A stretch of 64,000 bases of DNA, from positions 213,671 to 277,670 of the forward strand of contig NZ_LMQH01000010.1 of assembly GCF_001424105.1 (NCBI RefSeq), written 5' to 3'. Shown here piece after piece: positions 43,249 to 52,682 of this stretch; position 1 is the first letter of the stretch, and each line of letters starts with the position of its first letter. The stretch is from Chryseobacterium sp. Leaf394 (GTDB lineage: Bacteria > Bacteroidota > Bacteroidia > Flavobacteriales > Weeksellaceae). Under the pieces are notes generated by a model. That model worked only from the letters and a program-made list of their open reading frames with translations. It was not told the DNA's origin and ran no database searches. The position numbers and the translations under genes were made by a program.

Positions 43249-43380
43249 AAACGTCCGTCCGTTTTGTTAGAAAGATACGGATGTTTTAATGAAAAGATAC
43301 GGACGTTTTGATAGAAAGATACTGACGTTTAGAAAAAAAGATTCGGTTGTTCTAATCAAAACATACTTACAACTAAGATT
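43249..43380. repeat. Six-copy degenerate 22-bp tandem repeat
   Basis: Copies start at 43249, 43271, 43293, 43315, 43337 and 43359, exactly 22 bases apart. The core AAAGATACGGACGTTTT is clearest in copies 2-4 and decays at both ends (AAACGTCC... in copy 1, AAACATAC... in copy 6). The period is close to two helical turns, placing each copy on the same face of the DNA. Confidence 0.8.
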
Positions 43381-43408
43381 TAGAAAGATTAAAATTTGTA
43401 AAAATAAA

Positions 43409-43430
43409 AACTCCGGATATTTCCGGAGTT
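43409..43430 (-). terminator. Terminator of the M1 peptidase gene
   Basis: AACTCCGG (43409-43416) pairs with CCGGAGTT (43423-43430); on the minus strand a T-rich run follows. 24 bases after the peptidase stop. Confidence 0.85.
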
Positions 43431-43454
43431 ATATATGATCATGCGAATGCGCTG

Positions 43455-45665
43455 TTACTCTTTTGTAAATTTCACATCTGTGCCGCCTTGTGCAATGTTG
43501 AAAGATTTTTTGTCTTTACTGAAAACAATTTCGATCTGAGCCATCTCAAAAGAAAACTTGTTGTCGCCCAAATATTCCAATGGAAAAGCCTGTTGACCTG
43601 TTGCCTGAGCAAAAAGCTGTCCGTCTTTTTCGGTTAGAACTATTTTAACCGGAACCTGTTTGTTGCTGAATGTACCGACAAAATCTTTAGGATTGATTTT
43701 CTCTATGGGTGCTGCCTGAGCCGAGCTCCACGTATTGTTTTTTGAGTTGACGTCAGGAATTTCACCATTAGGATCAAGTTTCACCTCGCTGATTTCCTTC
43801 GTGGAATTCACTTTGAAAGTCCATTCGTTATTTCTCTTCCATACTTCTACCGGAAGTTTTACCATATCGGTTGTGCCATCTTTAAATTTAAGCTGAACTG
43901 TTGTAGGCATCGGTAGTTGTCCTAAGTTTTCAACGGTAACCTGTGCACCGTTTTTAAAGTCTCCGTTTACATATTTAACAGTTTTAATTGCCTGATCAAC
44001 TTTCCATTTGTTGATAAACCAACCTCTCCAGAACCAGTTGAGTTCCTCGCCCGATATGTTTTCCATCGTATGGAAGAAATCCCATGGAGTAGGGTGTTTG
44101 AATGCCCATCTCTCGATATAGGTTCTAAAAGCCTTATCAAATTTTTCCGGGCCTAAGACAGATTCACGCAAAATTCCAAGCCCCATTCCCGGTTTGTAGT
44201 AAGCTAGAGTTCCGATGTTTCTTTCTTTCATGTTATCAGGACCAACCATAATCGGTTCAATATTATCACTCGTCAGAAATGCGCCCATCTGTGCAATATT
44301 TTTCTTTTGATAATATTCGCCTTTGTTGAATGCTTCCGTAGAAAGTTCGTTGATGAATGTGTTGAAACCTTCATCCATCCATGCAAATAATCTTTCATTG
44401 GAACCTACAATCATCGGGAACCAGTTGTGCCCAAACTCGTGGTCTGTAACGCCCCACAGATCTTCACCTTTAGAATCCATGTGGCAGAAAACGATTCCGG
44501 GATATTCCATTCCACCTTCATTTCCGGCAACGTTGGTAGCTGCAGGATAGGTGTATTCATACCATTTTTTAGAATAATGTTCTATGGAAGCTTTGGTGTA
44601 TTCTGTAGATCTTCCCCAGGCTTTATCACCGGCACTTTCTGCAGGGTAAGCAGAGATTGCTATCGATTTTTTACCACTTGGAAGATTGATTTTTGCCGCA
44701 TCCAAAACAAATGCTGCAGAAGATGCCCATGCGAAATCTCTCGTCTGACTGATTTTAAATTTCCAGGTCTTAGTTCCTGATGCCTGATTTTTTTTGATGT
44801 CAGATTCAGTTCTGATCATAACTGTCTTATCAGAGTTTCTTGCCTTGTCCCAACGGTCATTTTCTTCTTTAGAATAAACTTCTTTTGAGTTTAAAAGCTC
44901 TCCAGAAGCTACAACATAGTGATTTGAAGGAACGGTAATGTTGGCTGTAATGTCACCATATTCAAGATAAAATTCTGAAGCTCCGAGGTAAGGTAGGGTG
45001 TTCCAGCCCATCACGTCATCATAAACGCACATTCTCGGATACCATTGAGCGATTGTATAAATGTTTCCGTTTTTGGTTTCTTCAATTCCCATTCTGTCTG
45101 AACCGTATTTTGGAGAAACGAAAGAATATTCAACTTTAATTTTTGCTTTTCCTCCTTTAGCTGCAAGGTGCTGCGGCAGATCAATCTGCATTCTTGTGTC
45201 TGTAACTGTATATTTTACAGGTTTGCCATCGTAAGTAACAGATTTGATTTTATATCCACCCTCAAAAACTTCCCCTTTAGCACCGTTTCTGCTTCCCGAT
45301 AAAGGCACAACAGAATTTCCTCTCGAATCTTTAGCAAACAAATTCTGATCAAGCTGAAGCCAAAGAAAACTTAATTGATCCGGACTGTTATTGGTGTAGG
45401 TAATTTCTGCACTTCCGGTAAGTTCGTTTTTCTTTTCATCAAGGCTGATGTCAAGTTTGTAGTCTGCAGAGTTTTGCCAGTAGGCATGACCAGGCTGGCC
45501 GCTCGCTGACCTCGTTTCTGTTCCGGTTTGCGGATAGAAAAATGGTTTAAAAGCTTCAACGAAATCATATTTTGGAGATTCTTTTGGTGTTTCCTGAGCC
45601 GAAAACTGAGCTGAAACTGCAAAAACAGCAGCAACAAAAATTTTAGTAGGGAATTTAAAATTCAT
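43455..45665 (-). CDS. Secreted M1 family metallopeptidase
   Basis: A 736-residue exported zinc aminopeptidase-like protein. Signal peptide (about 1-23, ending SAQ), M1 N-terminal beta domain with [19 protein letters not shown], the exopeptidase-type [11 protein letters not shown], zinc motif DHEFGHNWF (HExxH, about 411-415) and the third ligand Glu in WMDEGFNTF 18-20 residues on, followed by a helical domain and a C-terminal beta domain after ~560. No T9SS sorting domain seen, so periplasmic or lipid-independent export is likely. Confidence 0.92.
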   Translation of the reverse strand: MNFKFPTKIFVAAVFAVSAQFSAQETPKESPKYDFVEAFKPFFYPQTGTETRSASGQPGHAYWQNSADYKLDISLDEKKNELTGSAEITYTNNSPDQLSFLWLQLDQNLFAKDSRGNSVVPLSGSRNGAKGEVFEGGYKIKSVTYDGKPVKYTVTDTRMQIDLPQHLAAKGGKAKIKVEYSFVSPKYGSDRMGIEETKNGNIYTIAQWYPRMCVYDDVMGWNTLPYLGASEFYLEYGDITANITVPSNHYVVASGELLNSKEVYSKEENDRWDKARNSDKTVMIRTESDIKKNQASGTKTWKFKISQTRDFAWASSAAFVLDAAKINLPSGKKSIAISAYPAESAGDKAWGRSTEYTKASIEHYSKKWYEYTYPAATNVAGNEGGMEYPGIVFCHMDSKGEDLWGVTDHEFGHNWFPMIVGSNERLFAWMDEGFNTFINELSTEAFNKGEYYQKKNIAQMGAFLTSDNIEPIMVGPDNMKERNIGTLAYYKPGMGLGILRESVLGPEKFDKAFRTYIERWAFKHPTPWDFFHTMENISGEELNWFWRGWFINKWKVDQAIKTVKYVNGDFKNGAQVTVENLGQLPMPTTVQLKFKDGTTDMVKLPVEVWKRNNEWTFKVNSTKEISEVKLDPNGEIPDVNSKNNTWSSAQAAPIEKINPKDFVGTFSNKQVPVKIVLTEKDGQLFAQATGQQAFPLEYLGDNKFSFEMAQIEIVFSKDKKSFNIAQGGTDVKFTKE

Positions 45666-45702
45666 CTGGAAAGGTTTAATTTAAAATGATAAGTAAAAAA
45701 AA

Positions 45703-45727
45703 TCCCGGAATCGTTACAGATCCCGGA
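45703..45727 (-). terminator. Possible terminator of the SDR gene
   Basis: TCCCGGA occurs at 45703-45709 and 45721-45727; the two copies can pair with a single central mismatch, and on the minus strand a T8 run follows. Weaker than the other terminators here. Confidence 0.45.
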
Positions 45728-45747
45728 ACAAATAGCTGTAAATAGTT

Positions 45748-46629
45748 TTAGTTTGATTTTTTAGATTTAATCATGGCTTCCAGGGCATCCCACATTTCCT
45801 GAGGAATATCTTCAAGCATATTAAATTCTCCTGCGCCCTGCAGCCATTCTCCACCGTCAATGGTTACCACTTCACCATTCATGTAAGCCGAATAATCCGA
45901 AACCAGATAAGCCGCAAGATTCGCGAGTTCCTGATGCTCACCAACTCTTCTCAACGGAACTTTTTTTCTCATATCAAATTTTTCCTGTAAATCACCAGGC
46001 AGCAACCTGTCCCAAGCGCCTTTGGTAGGGAAAGGTCCCGGAGCAATAGCATTAAATCGGATTCCATACTTAGCCCATTCAACAGCTAAACTTCTGGTCA
46101 TTGCGAGAACGCCTGCTTTGGCACAGGCAGACGGTACCACGTAGGCAGAACCTGTCCAGGCATAAGTTGTTACAATATTTAAAACTGTTCCCGAAGTTTT
46201 AGAATTAATCCAGTGTTTTCCGACTGACAGCGTACAGTTTTTTGTTCCTTTTAAAACAATATCCAAAATAGAATCAAATGCGGAATGAGTGAGTCTTTCG
46301 GTGGGCGAAATAAAGTTTCCGGCTGCGTTGTTTAGAAGAATATCAATTTTACCAAATTCTTTTAATGCTGCATCTTTCATCGCTTCTACTTCGTCCCAGT
46401 TTCTTACATCGCATGCAACACAGAGAACTTTTCCGCCGGTCTGCTCTTCCAGTTCCTGTGCTGTAACCTGAAGTTTTTCTAAATTTCTTGAGGTAATCAC
46501 TACTTTGGCTCCCAATTCAAGGAAATATTTGGTCATTGCTTTACCAAGGCCGCTGCCTCCGCCGGTCACGATGGCAACTTTATCTTTCAGGGCACCTTCG
46601 CGCAGCATCGGCTGTGTATATTGATTCAT
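45748..46629 (-). CDS. SDR oxidoreductase, 2,4-dienoyl-CoA reductase-like
   Basis: A 293-residue short-chain dehydrogenase. NADP-binding VTGGGSGLGKAMTKYF (about 21-36), NNAAGNFISP (about 98-107), and CAKAGVLAMTRSLAVEWAKYG (about 168-188) followed by IRFNAIAPGPFPTKGAW. The absence of the usual YxxxK in favour of this arrangement is the pattern of mitochondrial/peroxisomal 2,4-dienoyl-CoA reductases, which remove odd-placed double bonds in unsaturated fatty acyl-CoA. Cytoplasmic; likely beta-oxidation accessory. Upstream of the M1 gene by 82 bases on the same strand. Confidence 0.88.
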   Translation of the reverse strand: MNQYTQPMLREGALKDKVAIVTGGGSGLGKAMTKYFLELGAKVVITSRNLEKLQVTAQELEEQTGGKVLCVACDVRNWDEVEAMKDAALKEFGKIDILLNNAAGNFISPTERLTHSAFDSILDIVLKGTKNCTLSVGKHWINSKTSGTVLNIVTTYAWTGSAYVVPSACAKAGVLAMTRSLAVEWAKYGIRFNAIAPGPFPTKGAWDRLLPGDLQEKFDMRKKVPLRRVGEHQELANLAAYLVSDYSAYMNGEVVTIDGGEWLQGAGEFNMLEDIPQEMWDALEAMIKSKKSN

Positions 46630-46736
46630 AAATTTATTTTTCTTAAAAATAATAAATATTGAGCGGATGAAGTTTAAAAATTTCAGATAAATAATGTGGT
46701 GAATAGCTGTTACCGGATTTCACCGGCAGATGCAAA

Positions 46737-46765
46737 GACAGCCCTGTAAAGATTACAGAGCTGTC
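46737..46765 (-). terminator. Terminator of the DUF1573 gene
   Basis: GACAGCCCTGTAA (46737-46749) pairs with TTACAGAGCTGTC (46753-46765), one mismatch (a wobble on the minus strand), and TTTG follows on the minus strand. Confidence 0.78.
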
Positions 46766-46789
46766 AACACTTTTATATATAGAACATTT

Positions 46790-47203
46790 TTATTTTGCTA
46801 CAACAGTTCCTTTGAAAGAAAGAGTTTTAGGAGTTTTGCTGTCGCTGGTTGTAACGGTTACCGTTTTAATAAAAGCTCCGGGGCTGGCTGCATTGTAATT
46901 TGCTGCTACAAATCCTTTTTTGCCTGGTGCAATTGGAGTTTTAGTATAATCGGCAGTTGTACATCCGCAAGATGGTGCAACGTTCTCAATGATGATCGGT
47001 GCTTTTGAAGTATTTGTAAATTCAAATTTGATCAGTTTTGGAGTTCCCTGAGGAATATTTCCTACGTCAATCGTTTCCGCTTTCCATTTTACAGCGTCAG
47101 CGATTGCGTTCACTATTGCATTATTTGCAACAGGCAGAACTTCAGCATAGAAAGTTGAGAATGCTAAAACTGCCAATAAAGCGGAGATTTTCAATTTTTT
47201 CAT
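46790..47203 (-). CDS. DUF1573 domain-containing exported protein
   Basis: A 137-residue protein with a signal peptide (about 1-21) and one DUF1573 (Ig-like) domain: FEFTNTSKAPIIIENVAPSCGCTTADYTKTPIAPG is the diagnostic stretch, with the C-x-C pair. Function of the family is unknown; widespread in Bacteroidota. On the coding strand a TAAATTTG (complement of 47263-47270) is a good -7 box, giving a leader of about 55 bases. Divergent from the OmpR-type two-component genes. Confidence 0.9.
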   Translation of the reverse strand: MKKLKISALLAVLAFSTFYAEVLPVANNAIVNAIADAVKWKAETIDVGNIPQGTPKLIKFEFTNTSKAPIIIENVAPSCGCTTADYTKTPIAPGKKGFVAANYNAASPGAFIKTVTVTTSDSKTPKTLSFKGTVVAK

Positions 47204-47262
47204 AAAATTATATTTATTGTTAATATTAAATTTAAGGAATGTGATTCAAACTTTTGATGTAA

Positions 47263-47270
47263 CAAATTTA
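47263..47270 (-). promoter_or_regulatory. Candidate -7 promoter box of the DUF1573 gene
   Basis: CAAATTTA on the plus strand reads TAAATTTG on the coding strand, a match to TAnnTTTG 60 bases before the start codon. Confidence 0.5.
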
Positions 47271-47346
47271 CTACACATTTTGGTAATTATTGTTAATCAC
47301 TTTCAAAGTTTTGTTAATGAGTTGTTAATGATAAATATTAAATAGA

Positions 47347-47354
47347 TATTTTTG
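47347..47354 (+). promoter_or_regulatory. Candidate -7 promoter box of the two-component operon
   Basis: TATTTTTG matches TAnnTTTG, with a TTG 22 bases upstream (47322-47324) as possible -33. The start codon is 19 bases downstream. Confidence 0.55.
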
Positions 47355-47373
47355 GATAATATTGCTTCTGTAA

Positions 47374-48624
47374 ATGGAAATAAAGAAACTAAATATCATC
47401 ATCAGCCTTGGTCTGGTTGCCATTGTAGGTATTCTGATTGCCCAACTTTTATGGACCAGGCAGGCCTACAGTCTTGAAGATAAAAAGTTTAATCAAACCG
47501 TAAATATTGCTCTTCTGGAAGTTGTAGAAAAGCTTTCAGGAGCTGAAGCGTCTTTTACCAAAAGCCCAATCCAGAATATTGCCAATGATTACTACGTGGT
47601 AAACATCAACAACGAATTTCATCCGGATGTTCTGGAATATTATCTGAAAACAGAGTTTACACGCCTTCAAATTAATACCAATTATGTTTATGCCGTCTAC
47701 AATTGTCACAGCGACAAAATGTTGTACGGAAAATACATCAGCCCTGAAACGAAATCTTCGGAACATAAGAAAATCAGTTTTCCAAAACATGACAATCTTA
47801 CCTATTATTTTTCAATCCGTTTTCCGGATAAAACAACCTATCTCATCAGCTCGCTGAGGTTTTGGTATTTACTGACTTTTGCCCTGATCATAATACTTTT
47901 GGTCTATGTTTATTCGATTTACACCATTATTCAGCAGAAGAAATTCTCAGAACTGCAGCGGGATTTCATCAACAATATGACGCACGAGTTTAAAACGCCT
48001 CTGTCTTCAATACTTCTGGCAACAGAAGCACTAAATAAGCAGCAGTCTGTAGCGGAAAATCCGAAACTTCAGACCTATACTTCGATTATTAGCAGTCAGG
48101 GTTTAAAACTGAACAGTCACGTTGAGAAAATTCTCAATATTGCCAAACATGATGCATCCGGATTTGACTTAAAGCTTTCGAAAATAAATCTTTACAGTTT
48201 TATTGAAGATATTCTGATGGTTATAAAACAGAAGAATGAGAATATAAAAACTGAGCTGAAAATTGATCATGATCTGACTGTTGAAGCCGATGAATTTCAC
48301 TTCAGTAATGTGGTGTACAATCTTCTGGACAACTCTCTGAAATACTGCGATGGAAATCCGGAGATCAAAATTTTTTCCTTAAAAGATTCAAAAGGCTTAT
48401 ATTTAAAGTTTCAGGATAACGGGATGGGAATTCCACAGAAAAATATGCCTCACATTTTTGATAAATTTTACAGGGTAAATTCCAAAAAGAGTGATGAGGT
48501 TAATGGTTTTGGTTTGGGATTGTTTTATGTAAAAAAAGTAGTGCAGCAGCATCACTGGAAGATTTCAGTTGAAAATAATCACCACAGCGGAATCACAACT
48601 ACAATATTCATCCCTTTTAATTAA
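47374..48624 (+). CDS. Sensor histidine kinase (HisKA type)
   Basis: A 416-residue membrane kinase: helix 1 (about 8-26), a ~130-residue periplasmic sensing region, helix 2 (about 166-186), then HisKA with DFINNMTHEFKTPLSSILLATEAL (His ~210) and HATPase with VVYNLLDNSLKYCDGNPEI, DNGMGIP and GFGLGLFYVKKVV. It pairs with the OmpR-type regulator eight bases downstream. The pair resembles the RprX/RprY-type systems of Bacteroidota; stimulus unknown. Confidence 0.93.
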   Translation: MEIKKLNIIISLGLVAIVGILIAQLLWTRQAYSLEDKKFNQTVNIALLEVVEKLSGAEASFTKSPIQNIANDYYVVNINNEFHPDVLEYYLKTEFTRLQINTNYVYAVYNCHSDKMLYGKYISPETKSSEHKKISFPKHDNLTYYFSIRFPDKTTYLISSLRFWYLLTFALIIILLVYVYSIYTIIQQKKFSELQRDFINNMTHEFKTPLSSILLATEALNKQQSVAENPKLQTYTSIISSQGLKLNSHVEKILNIAKHDASGFDLKLSKINLYSFIEDILMVIKQKNENIKTELKIDHDLTVEADEFHFSNVVYNLLDNSLKYCDGNPEIKIFSLKDSKGLYLKFQDNGMGIPQKNMPHIFDKFYRVNSKKSDEVNGFGLGLFYVKKVVQQHHWKISVENNHHSGITTTIFIPFN

Positions 48625-48632
48625 TTTGAGCA

Positions 48633-49313
48633 ATGGAGAAATCTAAAATTTTATACGCTGAAGATGATGAGACTATTGCTTTTCTTATTCAGGACAGCCT
48701 TGAAAATTTTTATGAAATAAAACGTTTTTCAAACGGGAAATCTGCTCTTGAAGCTTTTCATAATGAGCAGTTTGATATTTGTCTGCTGGATATCATGATG
48801 CCTGAGATGAATGGTTTTGACCTTGCCGAAAAGATACGCGAAAAAAATTCCGAGGTTCCTATCATTTTTACATCAGCGAAATCTTTAAAGGAAGACCGCA
48901 TCAAAGGTTTAAAGATTGGAGCCGATGATTATCTGGTAAAGCCCTTCAGTATTGAAGAATTAATTCTGAAAATTGAAGTTTTCCTGAAACGTTCCAAAAA
49001 AACAGAAACTCTTCCAGAGAATTTCACGGTCGGAAAATACAGTTTTGATCCTAAAAATTATACATTAAATGACGGTTCAAATACACTTACACTTACACAG
49101 CGCGAATCTGAACTTCTTTTTTTCTTCATCCGAAACAAAAATACTGTACTGAAAAGACAAGATATCCTGAAAGCAATCTGGGGCGATGATGATTATTTTA
49201 TGGGAAGAAGTCTTGATGTTTTTATATCAAGACTGCGTAAGGTTTTGGCTGATGAAGAGCATCTTACAATAGAAAATATTCACGGAATAGGTTTTCGTTT
49301 TTCTGAAAAGTAA
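48633..49313 (+). CDS. OmpR-family response regulator
   Basis: A 226-residue regulator. Receiver: YAEDDETIA acidic pair, LLDIMMPEMNG (phospho-Asp ~52), FTSAKS, and DDYLVKPFS (Lys ~103). Winged-helix effector: LTLTQRESELLFFFIRN and RSLDVFISRLRKVLADEE ... NIHGIGFRF. Cognate of the preceding kinase. The target genes cannot be read from this window. Confidence 0.94.
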   Translation: MEKSKILYAEDDETIAFLIQDSLENFYEIKRFSNGKSALEAFHNEQFDICLLDIMMPEMNGFDLAEKIREKNSEVPIIFTSAKSLKEDRIKGLKIGADDYLVKPFSIEELILKIEVFLKRSKKTETLPENFTVGKYSFDPKNYTLNDGSNTLTLTQRESELLFFFIRNKNTVLKRQDILKAIWGDDDYFMGRSLDVFISRLRKVLADEEHLTIENIHGIGFRFSEK

Positions 49314-49400
49314 TTTAATTAAAATTTGATTTTACTTAAATTTAATCCATAATATTTTACGGCTGATTTTTATTTAAATTTACGATTCTAATAAAACTTC

Positions 49401-51698
49401 ATGAGAAAGCCGACGATTCTTCTTTTTATCTTTTTTTCAGTTTTCAGTTTAAATCTGAATGCTCAAAAAACTGAAAAGTTAATTCACTACGTGAATCCAC
49501 TCATTGGAACTGTGAAAATGGGGCACACTTATCCCGGAGCAACTGCACCATTCGGAGCGGTACAGCTGAGTCCGGAAACCGATACGATTTCTTATGCTTT
49601 AAATGGAAAATATAACGGAGAAGTCTACAAATACTGCGCTGGCTACAGATATGAAGACAAAACAATTGTGGGATTCAGTTCGACCCATTTCAGCGGAACA
49701 GGACATTCTGATCTTGGAGACTTTCTGGTTATGCCTACGGTTGGAAAATTACAGCTCAATCCCGGAACTGCAGCCAATCCCGAAAATGGTTACAGAAGCA
49801 GATTTTCACATCAAAATGAAAAGGCTGAGGCTGGATATTACAAAGTAAAACTCGATGATCACAATATTTTAGCTGAACTGACGGCGACTACGAGGGTCGG
49901 CGTTCACCGGTACACTTTTCCAAAATCTGATCAGTCGCATATTATTTTAGATTTAATGGCCGGAATTTACAATTACGACGGCAAAAATGTCTGGACTTAT
50001 GTGCGGGTTGAAAACGGCAATACCATCACAGGCTACCGACAAACCAATGGTTGGGCAAGAACGCGGACTGTTTATTTTGCAATGAAATTTTCAAAGCCCT
50101 TTAAATCTTACGGTCAGAAAAATTACGATGGAAAGCAGGTTTATAATGGATTCTGGAGAAAATTTGACCAGACAAAAAACTTTCCTGAAATCGCTGGGAA
50201 AAATCTGAAAATGTATTTCGATTTTGATACCAGTGAAAATGAAGCGGTCGAATTAAAACTCGCAATTTCTCCTGTAAGTCAGAGCAATGCCTTAGAAAAT
50301 TTAGAAAAAGAAACCGGAAATTTAAACTTTGATCAAGTAAAATCTCAAACTCAGGAAATCTGGAATAAAGAATTAAATAAAATTATTGTTCAGGGGTCTG
50401 AAAAGGATAAAACGAATTTTTACACGGCAATGTATCACACCTTCATCAGCCCGACGACGTATACCGATTTCAATGGAGAATACAGAGGTTTAGACCAAAA
50501 TATTCACAAGGCAGAAGGTTTTATCAATTACACAACGTTCTCAATTTGGGATACTTACCGTGCGCTGCATCCGTTCTTCAACATCATTCAACCCAAACGG
50601 AATAATGATATGGTGAAATCGATGATGGCACATTATAATCAGTTTTCAATGAAAATGTTGCCTATCTGGTCGCATTATGCCAACGACAACTGGTGCATGA
50701 GTGGTTATCACAGCGTAAGCGTGGTTGCAGACGCGGTTATCAAAGGGAATTATGATGGCGATGCAAAAGCCGCGTTGATGGCCTGCGTGGAAACTGCCAA
50801 TAAGCGGGATTACGAAGGAATTGGTTTTTATATCGACAAAGGTTACATTCCTGCAGAAAAAAGCGGAACTTCAATATCAAACACTTTGGAGTATGCCTAT
50901 GACGACTGGGCAATTGCTCAACTGGCAAAGCATTTGGGCGAAACGGAAATTTATAACCAGTTTATCAAACGTTCTGAAAACTGGAAAAATAATTACGACA
51001 AATCTATAGGATTTATGCGTCCCCGACTGGCAGACGGAAGTTTCAAAAAAGATTTTAATGCTTTAAGCACACACGGGCAAGGCTTTATAGAAGGAAATTC
51101 GTGGAACTACAGTTTTTTCGTTCCCCAAAATCCGGATGAATTGATCAATATGATGGGCGGAAAGAAAAAATTCGCTTCAAAATTGGATCAGCTGTTCACG
51201 ATGCATTTGCCGGACGAGTTTTTCGCCGATACAGAAGATATTACGAGAGAAGGAATTATTGGAGGCTATGTTCACGGCAATGAACCTGCACATCACGTTG
51301 CTTACCTTTACAATTGGGCTGCTCAGCCATGGAAAACTCAGGCGCAGATCAGAAAGATTCTGGAAATGCAGTACAAGGCAACTCCCGATGGATTGGGCGG
51401 AAATGATGATGCAGGGCAGATGAGTGCCTGGTATATTTTGAGCTCACTTGGCTTTTATCCTGTTGCTCCGGGTTCTGAAGATTATGCAATTGGAAGTCCG
51501 GCTGTCGAAAATGCAATTCTAAATTTAGAAAACGGGAAAACTTTTGAAATAAAAGCTATCAATCAAAGTCCGAAAAATGTTTTTGTGCAGAAAATTCTTC
51601 TTGACGGAAAGGAAATTAAAAACTTTACTTTAAAACATTCAGATATTATGAATGGCGGGAAACTGACATTTTATATGAGTGGAAAAGCTAAGAAATAA
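49401..51698 (+). CDS. GH92 family glycoside hydrolase (exo-alpha-mannosidase)
   Basis: A 765-residue exported enzyme: signal peptide (about 1-21, ending NAQ), then YVNPLIGTVKMGHTYPGATAPFGAVQLSPET and SSTHFSGTGHSDLGD typical of GH92. Catalytic region: IHKAEGF, TFSIWDTYRALHPF, GNEPAHHVAYLYNWA and GGNDDAGQMSAWYIL. GH92 enzymes are calcium-dependent inverting alpha-mannosidases acting on high-mannose N-glycans. No neighbouring sus-like transporter, so it is not in a polysaccharide utilisation locus here. One base separates its stop from that of the convergent TetR gene. Confidence 0.93.
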   Translation: MRKPTILLFIFFSVFSLNLNAQKTEKLIHYVNPLIGTVKMGHTYPGATAPFGAVQLSPETDTISYALNGKYNGEVYKYCAGYRYEDKTIVGFSSTHFSGTGHSDLGDFLVMPTVGKLQLNPGTAANPENGYRSRFSHQNEKAEAGYYKVKLDDHNILAELTATTRVGVHRYTFPKSDQSHIILDLMAGIYNYDGKNVWTYVRVENGNTITGYRQTNGWARTRTVYFAMKFSKPFKSYGQKNYDGKQVYNGFWRKFDQTKNFPEIAGKNLKMYFDFDTSENEAVELKLAISPVSQSNALENLEKETGNLNFDQVKSQTQEIWNKELNKIIVQGSEKDKTNFYTAMYHTFISPTTYTDFNGEYRGLDQNIHKAEGFINYTTFSIWDTYRALHPFFNIIQPKRNNDMVKSMMAHYNQFSMKMLPIWSHYANDNWCMSGYHSVSVVADAVIKGNYDGDAKAALMACVETANKRDYEGIGFYIDKGYIPAEKSGTSISNTLEYAYDDWAIAQLAKHLGETEIYNQFIKRSENWKNNYDKSIGFMRPRLADGSFKKDFNALSTHGQGFIEGNSWNYSFFVPQNPDELINMMGGKKKFASKLDQLFTMHLPDEFFADTEDITREGIIGGYVHGNEPAHHVAYLYNWAAQPWKTQAQIRKILEMQYKATPDGLGGNDDAGQMSAWYILSSLGFYPVAPGSEDYAIGSPAVENAILNLENGKTFEIKAINQSPKNVFVQKILLDGKEIKNFTLKHSDIMNGGKLTFYMSGKAKK

Positions 51699-51699
51699 T

Positions 51700-52275
51700 T
51701 TATCTGTTTCTGCCAAGCAAGCCGTACAGCAGTTTTTCCTTGATTTCCGCGTTGATTTCGTCGGTGGATTCTATATTTCTTTTAAACCAGAAATAAGAAT
51801 TGTTCAAAGTGTGCAGAATAAATCTAGTAGTGAAAGTCGGTGATTTCAGTTCCCAGTTTTCGGCGGTATAGATTTCAGAAATCAACTGTTCAACTTCCTG
51901 CTGATAATTTTTTCTGAGAGCGACAAATTCGCTTAACCGTTCTTCCAGATGTTTCCATTCATTGGAGTAAATGTGCGTTACGTCGCGGTTTTTTAGAACA
52001 ATTGAAAGATGTTTGTCGATAAACAGATTGAGTTTTTCTTTTGGTGGAAGATTGGTGGTTTTTATAACTTGCAGTTCATCAAAGAATTCCTGAGCCACCC
52101 CGAAACAGATCCACTCCAGAATTTCTTCTTTCGAACGGATGTGGGCGTACAGAGACGCCGCCTTAATGTTCAGTTTTGTTGCTAAATCCCGTACAGAACT
52201 CGCCGGATACCCTTTTTCCTTGAAAAGTTCAATGGCTACTTCCAGTATTTTCTGTTGTTTTTCTCTCAATTCCAT
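51700..52275 (-). CDS. TetR/AcrR family transcriptional regulator
   Basis: A 191-residue TetR repressor. The HTH is ILEVAIELFKEKGYPASSVRDLATKLNIKAASLYAHIRSKEEIL (helix-turn-helix around 25-50). The C-terminal ligand domain is hydrophobic (FTTRFILHTLNNSYFWFKRNI). Targets unknown; no obvious palindrome at its own promoter. TACTTTTG on its strand (complement of 52285-52292) would give an almost leaderless transcript. Confidence 0.92.
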   Translation of the reverse strand: MELREKQQKILEVAIELFKEKGYPASSVRDLATKLNIKAASLYAHIRSKEEILEWICFGVAQEFFDELQVIKTTNLPPKEKLNLFIDKHLSIVLKNRDVTHIYSNEWKHLEERLSEFVALRKNYQQEVEQLISEIYTAENWELKSPTFTTRFILHTLNNSYFWFKRNIESTDEINAEIKEKLLYGLLGRNR

Positions 52276-52682
52276 GATTGGTTACAAAAGTAAATATTCT
52301 GAAATTAAATCTATTCTTTTTGTTAATGATTTTCAAACGGTGAGCTTTTACGTTTTCAAATAAAATTTAAAAATCGTTGACAGACTAATTTTCATAATTA
52401 AATCTATCAAATTTACTCAAAAACGGAAATTTTGTCTTCTCTACAATTGATAAAAATGTTAAATTCGGAAATTTTGACCTTATTTTTTAAAAAATCAACA
52501 ATTGAATACTTTTTGCGTTAATGGTTTCAGAATTAAATGATTGACCGAACATTAAGAATTTAAACCTCAAAAATTTAACTTCTTAATGTTTTTTAAAGAC
52601 GAATTCATTTAATTCAGTTTTAAAGTTGAACAAAATTTGATACAATTTTAAAATCAATTATTAACCATCAATTATAAATAGT
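52276..52682. other. 407-base AT-rich region between TetR gene and clpB
   Basis: No coding sequence or RNA gene recognised. It must hold promoters for both divergent genes. The only clear structure is the hairpin at 52548-52590. Two similar ACGGAAATTTTG/TTCGGAAATTTTG stretches occur near 52424 and 52465. Confidence 0.6.
52548..52596 (+). repeat. Long hairpin upstream of clpB
   Basis: AACATTAAGAA (52548-52558) and TTCTTAATGTT (52580-52590) are perfect 11-base arms with a 21-base AT-rich loop in which AATTTAAA/TTTAA can also pair; a T6 run ends at 52594. It ends about 90 bases before the clpB ATG. Form is that of a terminator, but no gene precedes it on this strand, so it may end a short leader or unannotated RNA, or bind a heat-shock regulator. 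Confidence 0.55.

Larger units (their letters stand above)
43131..43454. other. 324-base intergenic region holding a promoter, a 22-bp array and a terminator
   Basis: From left to right: minus-strand -7 box (43146-43153), AT-rich spacer, six-copy 22-bp degenerate tandem array (43249-43380), and a minus-strand terminator (43409-43430). No coding sequence: the array period is not a multiple of three. Confidence 0.75.

Noticed and set aside
43249-43380. CRISPR array
   Set aside because: Copies abut with no spacers, are degenerate, and no cas gene is near; it is a plain tandem repeat.
45748-46629. SDR with a lost catalytic tyrosine
   Set aside because: The sequence follows the 2,4-dienoyl-CoA reductase subgroup, which does not use the standard YxxxK spacing.
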